Shown: piece after piece, positions 1-6,197 of the stretch | Layout: every line of letters starts with the position of its first letter | Position numbering within the stretch: the stretch's first letter is position 1 | From: Bacteroidota bacterium | GTDB taxonomy: Bacteria; Bacteroidota; Bacteroidia; Bacteroidales; Dysgonomonadaceae | DNA length: 23,190 bases | Reading direction: 5' to 3' | Assembly: GCA_023424395.1 (NCBI GenBank) | Contig: JAFADY010000044.1 | Coordinates: 1 to 23,190 of the forward strand | Notes under the pieces: model-generated | Told to the model about the DNA's origin: nothing | The model's input: the letters and a program-made list of their open reading frames with translations, nothing else | Databases searched by the model: none | Program-made: the position numbers and the translations under genes

Positions 1-113
1 TTATCGTCAGGAATCATAGCGGAATTTTCATTAATTATTTGTAATTCAACACTATAAAATTACTGACTTTTCTGCTATATTCCTAATTTTCAAGCATATT
101 TCTTACATCGAAC

Positions 114-236
114 TCACGTTAAATTAACTAATTGTTTTGTTTTCTTTTTAGGCGTACGTAAATCTGTATTTCGCAGTTTTCTACCCAATTCATCATCTTT
201 GGCTATAAGATACAAATATTCCCAATAGTCATTTTC
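114..236 (-). pseudogene. HipB-like antitoxin relic (C-terminal fragment)
   Basis: Reading on from the stop codon of the neighbouring ATPase gene, in the same frame, the minus strand encodes about 40 residues containing LIAKDDELGRKL and then LRTPKKK. The intact HipB at 2553-2864 carries LIAKDDELGRKL and LRTGSRAPKK in its own C-terminus, so this is the tail of a second, related HipB. There is no start codon, no helix-turn-helix region and no room for one, so it is a dead fragment. It suggests that the ATPase gene replaced or inserted into an older hipB locus. The protein match is seen directly; the replacement is an inference. Confidence 0.75.
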
Positions 237-1508
237 TCACTGTAGTATTTCTTTAAGATTCCATGCCTGCAAATGCCTTATTCCACCTTTTAGAGGCAAT
301 GTTACATCATCAAGTGATACGACAATTTTCTCAAAATTATCACCGATGGATTCGAGAGCGGAATATTCACGCTCGACGGTAGATTCATCCGAAAGCAAAT
401 ACGTACTTTGTATATAAATCACACGATCAGCTTTCTTAGCTACAAAATCGACTTCCTTGTTTCGTAAAACACCGATATAAACATCAAATCCGGCACGACA
501 CAGCTCTAAGTATATTAGATTTTCTACAAGATATCCAAAGCCATAACCAAACCCCGGATAAAGATAATTTTTGTAGGCTAAATCATTCATGTAAAATTTA
601 GCATTACCCGATAACGTGTCTTTTCCTTTTATATCATATCGGTCGCAACGATGAATTAAAAATGTATCTTCGATATATCCGATATAGTTAGATATCGCAT
701 CATAACTTACTTTTCGTCTCTGTCCTTTAAAATACTTTACAATACTTGATATGGATATCAGATTAGAAGCATTGTTCACCAAAAATACAAAAATATCTTC
801 AAGCAGTTTGGGATCACGAATGTTATTACGTTGAATTATATCTCTTAACAAAACAGTGTCTTTTATTGCAGAGATATAATTGCGTTTAAGTTCTTGCTTT
901 TGGAGCATAAATAATTCGGGGAGTCCGCCACCATCCATATAAGCCATATAACTTTGTTTGCCCTTGTCTTGCCCCGTTATACTCAAGTATTCCGAATAAC
1001 TGTAAGGGAAAACTTCAAAAGATACATATCGTCCTGATAGGAGTGTGGCTAAGTCACCCGAAAGCATTTTAGAATTTGAACCGGTAATGAATATCTCGTA
1101 ACTGTCCGAATAATCTTGAGAGTAAGAATTGACAACTTTTTCCCATTGTTCTATTATTTGGACTTCGTCAATGAAAATATAAACTTTACCTTTTGGTTTA
1201 AGTTCTTTCTTATAAGATTTTATGAGTTCGTCTAAATCTTCGTATGTACGAAGGAAGTCCAGGTCGGCAAATTCACGATTAATGAACAATGTATTTTCAG
1301 GCTTTACACCATTGTCGATAAGCTGTTTGCCCACTTGCCGCAAGATATAGCTTTTGCCAGAACGCCTTTGTCCGACAAGCACTTTAATTAGCCGATTTCC
1401 TATAAAATCGACTATTTTTTCTGTATATTCTTCGCGTTTAAAGCCAAAATCAAATGTTTTAGCCCCCCATAAGTTATACTTTTCTATTATTGCAATTTTT
1501 TCGTCCAT
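237..1508 (-). CDS. AAA family ATPase, AAA_14/DUF4143 type
   Basis: This 423-residue protein has a Walker A motif GQRRSGKS at about residues 46-53, a Walker B stretch VYIFIDEVQ at about 109-117, and a sensor-like ITGSNSKML near 140. The C-terminal half has the DUF4143 pattern, including NKEVDFVAKK, which resembles a degenerate PD-(D/E)xK nuclease fold. Such ATPases are very common in Bacteroidota and archaea, are often patchily distributed, and have no settled function; roles in DNA handling or mobile-element biology have been proposed. The length is normal and the gene looks intact. The start at 1508 fits a promoter whose -7 element ends about 17 bases upstream, which leaves a very short leader. 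A HipB relic lies immediately downstream in the same frame. Confidence 0.88.
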   Translation of the reverse strand: MDEKIAIIEKYNLWGAKTFDFGFKREEYTEKIVDFIGNRLIKVLVGQRRSGKSYILRQVGKQLIDNGVKPENTLFINREFADLDFLRTYEDLDELIKSYKKELKPKGKVYIFIDEVQIIEQWEKVVNSYSQDYSDSYEIFITGSNSKMLSGDLATLLSGRYVSFEVFPYSYSEYLSITGQDKGKQSYMAYMDGGGLPELFMLQKQELKRNYISAIKDTVLLRDIIQRNNIRDPKLLEDIFVFLVNNASNLISISSIVKYFKGQRRKVSYDAISNYIGYIEDTFLIHRCDRYDIKGKDTLSGNAKFYMNDLAYKNYLYPGFGYGFGYLVENLIYLELCRAGFDVYIGVLRNKEVDFVAKKADRVIYIQSTYLLSDESTVEREYSALESIGDNFEKIVVSLDDVTLPLKGGIRHLQAWNLKEILQ

Positions 1509-1524
1509 AATCGAATGTTTCCCA

Positions 1525-1555
1525 CAAATGTAGTGCTTTTTCGTTTATATACGAA
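1525..1555 (-). promoter_or_regulatory. Promoter of the ATPase gene
   Basis: On the minus strand a perfect Bacteroidota -7 element TACATTTG (1525-1532) is preceded 19 bases upstream by TTCG (1552-1555), one mismatch from the -33 TTTG. The expected transcription start near 1518 leaves only about 10 bases before the ATG. Confidence 0.6.
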
Positions 1556-1581
1556 TACATTTTATTATTATTTGATTTTTA

Positions 1582-1612
1582 TTTGTCTATAATCGAAAAA
1601 AATGTATATTTG
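1582..1612 (+). promoter_or_regulatory. Promoter of a small RNA
   Basis: TTTG (1582-1585), 19 bases, then TATATTTG (1605-1612) is a full match to the Bacteroidota housekeeping promoter. It faces right, divergent from the ATPase promoter, and no open reading frame follows. The start point should be about 1619. Confidence 0.7.
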
Positions 1613-1618
1613 CAAGAC

Positions 1619-1823
1619 CAAGAAAAAGATCTTTGGAGAAGTTTTACATTTTAGAGAAATACAATCGTAGGTTTATCCGTAGGGGATAAGTATTGTTTGA
1701 GACTGTAATATATCTGAAATACAGCGGATTAATAGATGGGTGTTCCGCACCAGCCCATACCGTATATAATTTATTGAAAATCAACCCAAACTCCTATAAA
1801 ACAACAGTTTGTAGGACTTTTTT
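1619..1823 (+). ncRNA. Candidate structured small RNA, ~205 nt
   Basis: A strong promoter (1582-1612) and an intrinsic terminator (1792-1823) bracket about 205 bases with no plausible reading frame. Inside are local hairpins: TTATCC/GGATAA around 1674-1690, and ATGGG/CCCAT around 1736-1760 with an inner GTG/CAC pair, flanked by ATATA and TATAT. I do not recognise the family. It does not show the conserved SRP loop, and I cannot identify it as tmRNA or RNase P RNA. The size would fit 6S RNA, but I could not draw its single long bulged hairpin convincingly. The transcription unit is well supported; the function is unknown. Confidence 0.5.
1792..1823 (+). terminator. Intrinsic terminator of the small RNA
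   Basis: TCCTATAAA (1792-1800) and TTTGTAGGA (1808-1816) form a 9-bp stem with one mismatch and a 7-base loop, followed after one C by six T residues (1818-1823). Confidence 0.7.
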
Positions 1824-2064
1824 ATGCCCTGAAAACAGTTAATAGGTTACGAAAGAGCCAACAAAAAGCCATTTAATACACCAAAAAAGTATCTAAATCG
1901 TAAACTACTTCAAAAAAAATGCCAAATAGGTTACTATTGTAAATGGCTCTTTATTGGCGTATTATGGCGGGTGTATTCTTATTCACAGGTTAAATTAATC
2001 ACCTATTTTTATAATTAAAAAAACAAGTTTTGTAGAATTCCGGCAGCGACTGAAAACGTTTTGT
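1824..2064. other. Non-coding stretch with nested inverted repeats
   Basis: No convincing gene is visible. Two copies of ATAGGTTAC (1842-1850 and 1926-1934) flank paired segments: GAAAGAGCCA (1851-1860) can pair with TGGCTCTTT (1944-1952), and ATACACC near 1876 with GGTGTATT near 1970. AGGT and ACCT form a further small hairpin near 1988-2006. It may be a remnant of a mobile or structured element next to the CRISPR relic. I cannot assign it. Confidence 0.3.
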
Positions 2065-2157
2065 GTTTCAATTCCATAAGTGGTGCGATTAAAAGCGGGA
2101 ACACAATGGAAATGGGCGATGGTTACTAAATTTCAATTCTATAAAGTGCGATTAATC
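2065..2157 (-). CRISPR. CRISPR relic: two repeats, one spacer
   Basis: On the minus strand two similar units occur: one at 2065-2095 reading TTTTAATCGCACCACTTA then TGGAATTGAAAC, and one at 2130-2157 reading ATTAATCGCACTTTA then TAGAATTGAAAT. Both share AATCGCAC and end in GAATTGAAA plus C or T, the usual 3' end of many type I-B and type III repeats. The 34 bases between them (2096-2129) have spacer length. The right-hand unit is shortened and diverged, and no cas gene is present, so this is at best a dead or orphan mini-array. The hipA reading frame runs into the right-hand repeat. Two units are the minimum for a CRISPR call, so the confidence is moderate. Confidence 0.55.
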
Positions 2158-2547
2158 CGGATCAAGTTTAAAACGCAACGCACCCATACGATGCAAGTCA
2201 TATACTCCCAGTAAAAAATCGGACTCATACAGTGTCTGAACAGATCTGTTTTCGGTTTTGGCGAGAATGGCCTCTCTGCGTTTCATTAAAACACGCCCCC
2301 AACGGTCGGGTGACGAGTCTAAGAATAATCCGAAATTCGGTTTTTCATCTCTAAGGTATTGAGTACCGGAATAAAATCCCAAATCGGGGTCTAAAACGGG
2401 GGTATAATTTAACTTTAGCCAGTCGTTGGAATATTTGAAAGAAAATATTTCCTTTCCTCTCAGTACATCAACCGACAAAATCCCCATCAAAACGGGATTG
2501 CCTAATTCTATCCAGTCGGCATATACGAATATTTCTTTACGTTTCAT
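2152..2547 (-). pseudogene. hipA: Truncated HipA (N-terminal domain only)
   Basis: The 131 residues match the N-terminal subdomain of HipA kinases: the motif pair SPDRWGR and LLGVYDLHRMGALRF is typical of the region just before the kinase core. Full-length HipA is about 400-440 residues; here the protein stops after KLDPD, and the whole kinase domain with its ATP-binding and catalytic residues is missing. The stop lies inside a CRISPR-like repeat, so the break was probably a recombination or insertion event. The gene starts 5 bases after hipB, the normal hipBA order. It cannot phosphorylate its usual target (GltX in E. coli) and should be inactive as a toxin. Confidence 0.8.
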
Positions 2548-2552
2548 ACGAA

Positions 2553-2864
2553 CTATTTTTTAGGCGCTCGCGAACCTGTACGCAAATTTGCATCTTGAAG
2601 TTTTCTGCCCAATTCATCGTCTTTGGCAATCAGCAGTATGTCTTTTTCCAAACCCAATACAAATAACACTTGGGCGTAAATTCCCAACGAAGTGCCCGGC
2701 GTTCCTTTTTCAACCTGCCATAGGGTGGAGCGGGAAATACCGGCACGCTCCGCCACTTGCTCCGCCGACAATTTCCTTCTCAAACGGGCGAGCTTAATAT
2801 TCTCACCCATTTCTTCCAGAATGGACGTTAGCCTTGGCAGCAAAACCGTTTTCTCTCGTTTCAT
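2553..2864 (-). CDS. hipB: HipB-like antitoxin, XRE-family regulator
   Basis: This 103-residue protein carries a Cro/C1-type helix-turn-helix at about residues 20-72 (LARLRRKLSAEQVAERAGIS, then STLWQVEKGTP), followed by the tail DDELGRKLQDANLRT found in HipB-like proteins of this group. It is the first gene of a hipBA operon and should bind HipA and repress its own promoter. HipA downstream is truncated, so HipB is probably an orphan that is kept or is decaying. The start at 2864 follows a perfect -7 element by 21 bases. A palindrome overlapping the promoter (AATGTTT, 8 bases, AAACATT) is a likely operator. Confidence 0.82.
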   Translation of the reverse strand: MKREKTVLLPRLTSILEEMGENIKLARLRRKLSAEQVAERAGISRSTLWQVEKGTPGTSLGIYAQVLFVLGLEKDILLIAKDDELGRKLQDANLRTGSRAPKK

Positions 2865-2885
2865 AATAATGTTTTATATTTTACA

Positions 2886-2920
2886 CAAAAATAGCTAAAA
2901 TGTTTATAATATCAAACATT
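2886..2920 (-). promoter_or_regulatory. hipBA promoter with palindromic operator
   Basis: On the minus strand TTTG (2913-2916), 19 bases, then TATTTTTG (2886-2893) is a full promoter match. AATGTTT (2899-2905) and AAACATT (2914-2920) form a perfect 7-bp inverted repeat overlapping the -33 element, and a related half-site AATGTTTT lies near 2868. This arrangement suits autorepression by HipB. Confidence 0.65.
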
Positions 2921-2955
2921 GTAGGGTTAATTATACTTTTTAGAGTTAAATAAAA

Positions 2956-2986
2956 TTGTAAATTTAGAATAAAATACGTATCTTTG
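2956..2986 (+). promoter_or_regulatory. Promoter of a second small RNA
   Basis: TTG (2956-2958), 20 bases, then TATCTTTG (2979-2986) matches the Bacteroidota promoter. It points right, into a 170-base gap without a gene that ends in a hairpin terminator. Expected start about 2993. Confidence 0.65.
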
Positions 2987-2992
2987 AAGACT

Positions 2993-3161
2993 AAAATTAA
3001 GCAATGTAATTTTGCGGAAAATCGCTGCATTTTATTCGTGGCTTAATCGTGCTACTTCTCTATTTTCAGAAAATTAATTCATTGACATGCAGCTGCATAT
3101 AGTGGGATTCAGAGCCCCGTCCATATCGCAAAAAACCTGACAGTATATCTGTCAGGTTTTT
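2993..3161 (+). ncRNA. Candidate small RNA, ~170 nt, convergent with thiL
   Basis: A canonical promoter (2956-2986) and a strong hairpin with T-run (3131-3161) delimit about 170 bases with no credible reading frame; the longest ATG frame near 3089 has only 17 codons. Visible structure includes the palindrome ATGCAGCTGCAT near 3089-3100, a GGG/CCC pair around 3105-3118, and AATG/CATT near 3003-3033. I do not recognise the family. Its terminator overlaps the last codons of thiL, so the RNA is antisense to the thiL 3' end over about 10 bases. The unit is supported by its signals only. Confidence 0.45.
3131..3161. terminator. Bidirectional terminator shared by thiL and the small RNA
   Basis: CCTGACAG (3136-3143) and CTGTCAGG (3149-3156) form a perfect stem extended by AAAAA on the left and TTTTT on the right, so it can end transcripts in both directions. 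On the minus strand the first arm is made by the final codons of thiL. Confidence 0.85.
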
Positions 3162-4192
3162 TTATTGCTTCTCATCGAATTCCAGCCTTGGGCGCGAAGC
3201 TGCATTTCTTGTCCATCGCGGGTGGCGAGAAAACATCCGTTTTCGGGTTTGGTGATATGTCCGATAAGGTGTATGCCTTCAACAGACGACATTTCCTCAT
3301 GTAAATGTAACGGGACGGTGAAGAGCAACTCGTAGTCTTCGCCTCCGTTCAGTGCAACGGTTGTTACGTTCATATTAAAAGTTTCGGCCATCGCGGCTGT
3401 TTGGTAATCGATAGGTAAGCGGTCTTCGTAAATCTGACAACCGACATTGCTTTGCTTGCAAATGTGCAGAACATCCGACGATAATCCATCCGATATATCA
3501 ATCATTGATGTGGGGATAATATGGTTTTCAGCCAATTTTTCAATTATGTCTTTCCGAGCCTCCGGCTTGAGCTGACGCTCTAAAAGATATTCTTTTCCTG
3601 CAAAATCGGGTTGAAACTCGCCTTTTCCATCAAAAACGGTTTTTTCTCTTTCTAAGAGTTGAAGCCCCATGTACGATGCGCCCAAATCACCGGAGACATA
3701 GATCAGATCGGTATTTTTAGCGCCGTTTCTATAAACAATATTACCCGCATCGGCAATGCCGATGCAGGTAATGCTGATGGTTAATCCGGTGAGGGATGAG
3801 GTTGTATCTCCTCCAACAATATCCACTCCGTAAATTTCGCAAGCGAGCTTCAATCCTTCATAAAAACTTTCCAAATCTTCTACGGAAAAACGTTTCGATA
3901 TTCCCAGAGAAACCGTTATTTGCTGCGGACGGCCGTTCATGGCATAAATATCCGAGAAATTAACAATGGCTGCCTTGTATCCCAAATGTTTAAGCGGCAC
4001 GTAAGTTAGATCGAAATGAATGCCTTCTAAAAGCAAGTCGGTTGTTACCAGTGTCTGTTTTCCGGAATTATCCAAGACGGCGGCATCATCGCCCACACCT
4101 TTTACCGATGTCTTTTGCGTAAGTTTGGTATCTTTTGTCAGATGGTCTATTAACCCGAATTCTCCGAGCATAGCTATTTCTGTTCGTTGCAT
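3152..4192 (-). CDS. thiL: Thiamine-monophosphate kinase ThiL
   Basis: ThiL phosphorylates thiamine monophosphate with ATP to give thiamine diphosphate, the active cofactor, in the cytoplasm. The 346-residue protein has the family signatures in order: GVGDDAAV at 32-39, TTDLLLEGIHFD at 50-61, NFSDIYAMNGRP at 78-89, VGGDTTSS at 126-133, IDISDGLSSD at 231-240 and NGGEDYELL at 282-290. The acidic residues in these motifs bind Mg-ATP. Length is normal. It is the last gene of the sppA-lpxK-punA-thiL operon, separated from punA by a short hairpin-forming repeat. Its final codons form one arm of the terminator. Confidence 0.95.
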   Translation of the reverse strand: MQRTEIAMLGEFGLIDHLTKDTKLTQKTSVKGVGDDAAVLDNSGKQTLVTTDLLLEGIHFDLTYVPLKHLGYKAAIVNFSDIYAMNGRPQQITVSLGISKRFSVEDLESFYEGLKLACEIYGVDIVGGDTTSSLTGLTISITCIGIADAGNIVYRNGAKNTDLIYVSGDLGASYMGLQLLEREKTVFDGKGEFQPDFAGKEYLLERQLKPEARKDIIEKLAENHIIPTSMIDISDGLSSDVLHICKQSNVGCQIYEDRLPIDYQTAAMAETFNMNVTTVALNGGEDYELLFTVPLHLHEEMSSVEGIHLIGHITKPENGCFLATRDGQEMQLRAQGWNSMRSNKKT

Positions 4193-4209
4193 AGGGAAAA
4201 ACTATATAA

Positions 4210-4292
4210 AAATTGTCATTCCGAATGAAATGAGGAATCTATTTATCGTTGGAGAAATATAGATTTTTCACTCCGCTCAAAAATGACAATTT
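4210..4292. repeat. Palindromic interspersed repeat (REP/MITE-like)
   Basis: The ends AAATTGTCATT and AATGACAATTT are perfect inverted repeats, and the inner part is loosely palindromic: GAATGAAATGAGGAATCT faces AGATTTTTCACTCCGCTC. Repeats with the form TGTCATTCCGAA...AATGACA are scattered between genes in many Bacteroidota. This copy fills most of the gap between punA and thiL and could form a long hairpin in the operon mRNA. Only one copy is in the window, so its mobility is inferred. Confidence 0.65.
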
Positions 4293-4314
4293 ATTTATTC
4301 AATAAAAAAAAATC

Positions 4315-5127
4315 TTATATTTTCTGCACAATCGTGCGCATAATTTCCGCCATTTTAGGCTGGGCGATTTTTGCGGCTTCCTGTACTTCTTCGTGCGTAA
4401 CTTCCACTATTTTGCCGATAACGCCTAAGTCGGTGATAATAGAAAATGCAAGCACTTTCATTTTGGCATGATTGGCCACGATAACTTCGGGCACGGTTGA
4501 CATACCAACCGCGTCGCCGCCTATGATGCGGAAATAATTGTATTCGGCAGGAGTTTCAAAAGTAGGCCCCGAAACGCCCACGTAAACGCCGTGTTGCAAT
4601 TTTATGTTTTTTTCTTTGGCGATTTCCATCGCCATCAGGCGAAGTTCTTTGTTGTAGGCTTCGCTCATATCGGGGAAACGCGTGCCGAGCTCGTTGAAAT
4701 TTTTACCGTGCAGGGGATGTTCAGGGAACATATTGATGTGGTCTTCGATAAGCATAATGTCGCCCACGTCAAAACTGGAATTCATCCCGCCCGCGGCGTT
4801 TGAAACGAACAGATATTCGATACCGAGCGCTTTGAAAACGCGAATGGGAAAAGTAACTTGTTTCATATCGTAGCCTTCGTAGTAATGAAAGCGGCCTTGC
4901 ATGGCAAGCACTTTTTTGGCGCCGAGCTTTCCGATAATTAATTTTCCGCTGTGTCCTTCCACCGTAGAAACCGGAAAGTTAGGAATTTCGGTATAAGAAA
5001 TTTCGGTTTTGTCGGTAATTTCGTTGGCCAGTTCGCCAAGCCCTGTTCCGAGAATAATGGCCGTATTAGGCACATCGCCGATCTTATTTTTTAGATAATC
5101 GGCCGTTTGTTTGATAGCTTCTAACAT
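4315..5127 (-). CDS. punA: Purine-nucleoside phosphorylase (trimeric PNP family)
   Basis: The enzyme splits purine nucleosides with phosphate into free base and (deoxy)ribose 1-phosphate for purine salvage. The 270-residue protein has the PNP/MTAP class II motifs: GTGLG at 27-31, VEGHSGKL at 56-63, QGRFHYYEGY at 77-86, SNAAGG at 109-114 and GPTFETPAEY at 187-196, with Glu191 and Met209 in the base and ribose pockets. Where human PNP has Asn243 (FSLITN), this protein has Asp233 (FSIITD), which may widen base specificity towards 6-aminopurines. The start lies inside the end of lpxK (44-base overlap), so the two are translationally close. Confidence 0.93.
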   Translation of the reverse strand: MLEAIKQTADYLKNKIGDVPNTAIILGTGLGELANEITDKTEISYTEIPNFPVSTVEGHSGKLIIGKLGAKKVLAMQGRFHYYEGYDMKQVTFPIRVFKALGIEYLFVSNAAGGMNSSFDVGDIMLIEDHINMFPEHPLHGKNFNELGTRFPDMSEAYNKELRLMAMEIAKEKNIKLQHGVYVGVSGPTFETPAEYNYFRIIGGDAVGMSTVPEVIVANHAKMKVLAFSIITDLGVIGKIVEVTHEEVQEAAKIAQPKMAEIMRTIVQKI

Positions 5128-6196
5128 GTTTGTTGATTTTTTTGTTAAATGATTCTTTTTCTGATTTATCCAAAAATATAACTTCTATGGGTATGTAGTA
5201 TAACATTCTCTTGAGATCATCATCCAGAAACGGTAACTCCCTGAATTTAACGGCATCTTTTTCCGTGGTAACAATAATTTTATCGTCGTCGTCAATTTCG
5301 TTGAGTTCTTTCTTTATATCTTCGATATCCGATTCTGTAAAAAAATGATGATCGGGATAAAATTTGCTGTACAGGTTGTAAGTTTTTATTTCCAATTTAT
5401 CTACCAAAGGCTGAGGCGATGCGATACCCGTTACCAAGAAAACGTGTTTTTTACGCAGATAATCGGGTTCTATTTCCTTTAATCCCAAATCGGGAAAAAC
5501 GGGAATGATGTTGCCGTAATCAAAAGTTGTATAGTACAACTCTTGATAAGGGAAAAGATTCAGTCCGTTCTCGTAAATCCGAAAATCGATGGGTTGCATT
5601 TCGCGGCTACATTTTGTAACCACCACCATATTCGCCCTGTCTTTCCCGTTCAGCGGCTCCCTCAAACTTCCTGCCGGAAGGAGTTTGTCTTCGTAAACCG
5701 GACGGTTGCTATCGACCAATAAAATAGACAAAGACGGCCTTACAAACCTGTGCTGGAAACCATCATCCATTAAAATTACATCGGGACGTTCTTCGGGCTC
5801 AATAGACAACATTTTTTCTATTGCGCCGCGCCGATTACCATCTACAACAACCAACGTTTCGGGAAATTTTTGCTTTATCTGCAAGGGTTCGTCCCCAACA
5901 ACATCGGCTTTTGAATCGGCGTCGACAATGAGGAAACCTTTGGTTTTTCTTTTGTAACCTCTGCTTAACACCGCCACTTTGTATCTCGACGATAATAATT
6001 TAACAAGATACTCCACATGAGGTGTTTTTCCGGTGCCGCCCACAGTGATGTTGCCGATGCAGATAATCGGGATATCGTATTTTTGGGATTTTAATATTTT
6101 AACATCGAATAAATAATTCCTAAACCCCACACCAAACCTGTATAACCATGAAAACGGCAATAACGATCGGCGAATGTGGGGAGGAGGTTTATCCAT
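5084..6196 (-). CDS. lpxK: Tetraacyldisaccharide 4'-kinase LpxK
   Basis: LpxK phosphorylates the 4' position of the tetraacyl-disaccharide 1-phosphate to make lipid IVA, the sixth step of lipid A synthesis, at the cytoplasmic face of the inner membrane. The 370-residue protein has an N-terminal membrane-associating segment (LLPFSWLYRFGVGFRNYLF at 12-30), a Walker A motif GNITVGGTGKT at 48-58, VGDEP at 100-104 and the family motif DDGFQHR at 144-150. Length is typical for Bacteroidota. It starts one base past the end of sppA and overlaps the start of punA. It shows the organism makes lipid A, so it is Gram-negative. Confidence 0.95.
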   Translation of the reverse strand: MDKPPPHIRRSLLPFSWLYRFGVGFRNYLFDVKILKSQKYDIPIICIGNITVGGTGKTPHVEYLVKLLSSRYKVAVLSRGYKRKTKGFLIVDADSKADVVGDEPLQIKQKFPETLVVVDGNRRGAIEKMLSIEPEERPDVILMDDGFQHRFVRPSLSILLVDSNRPVYEDKLLPAGSLREPLNGKDRANMVVVTKCSREMQPIDFRIYENGLNLFPYQELYYTTFDYGNIIPVFPDLGLKEIEPDYLRKKHVFLVTGIASPQPLVDKLEIKTYNLYSKFYPDHHFFTESDIEDIKKELNEIDDDDKIIVTTEKDAVKFRELPFLDDDLKRMLYYIPIEVIFLDKSEKESFNKKINKHVRSYQTNGRLSKK

Positions 6197-6197
6197 G

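Noticed and set aside
1619..1823. Calling the small RNA 6S RNA
   Set aside because: Only length fits; a long bulged hairpin pairing both ends could not be drawn, so it stays unassigned.
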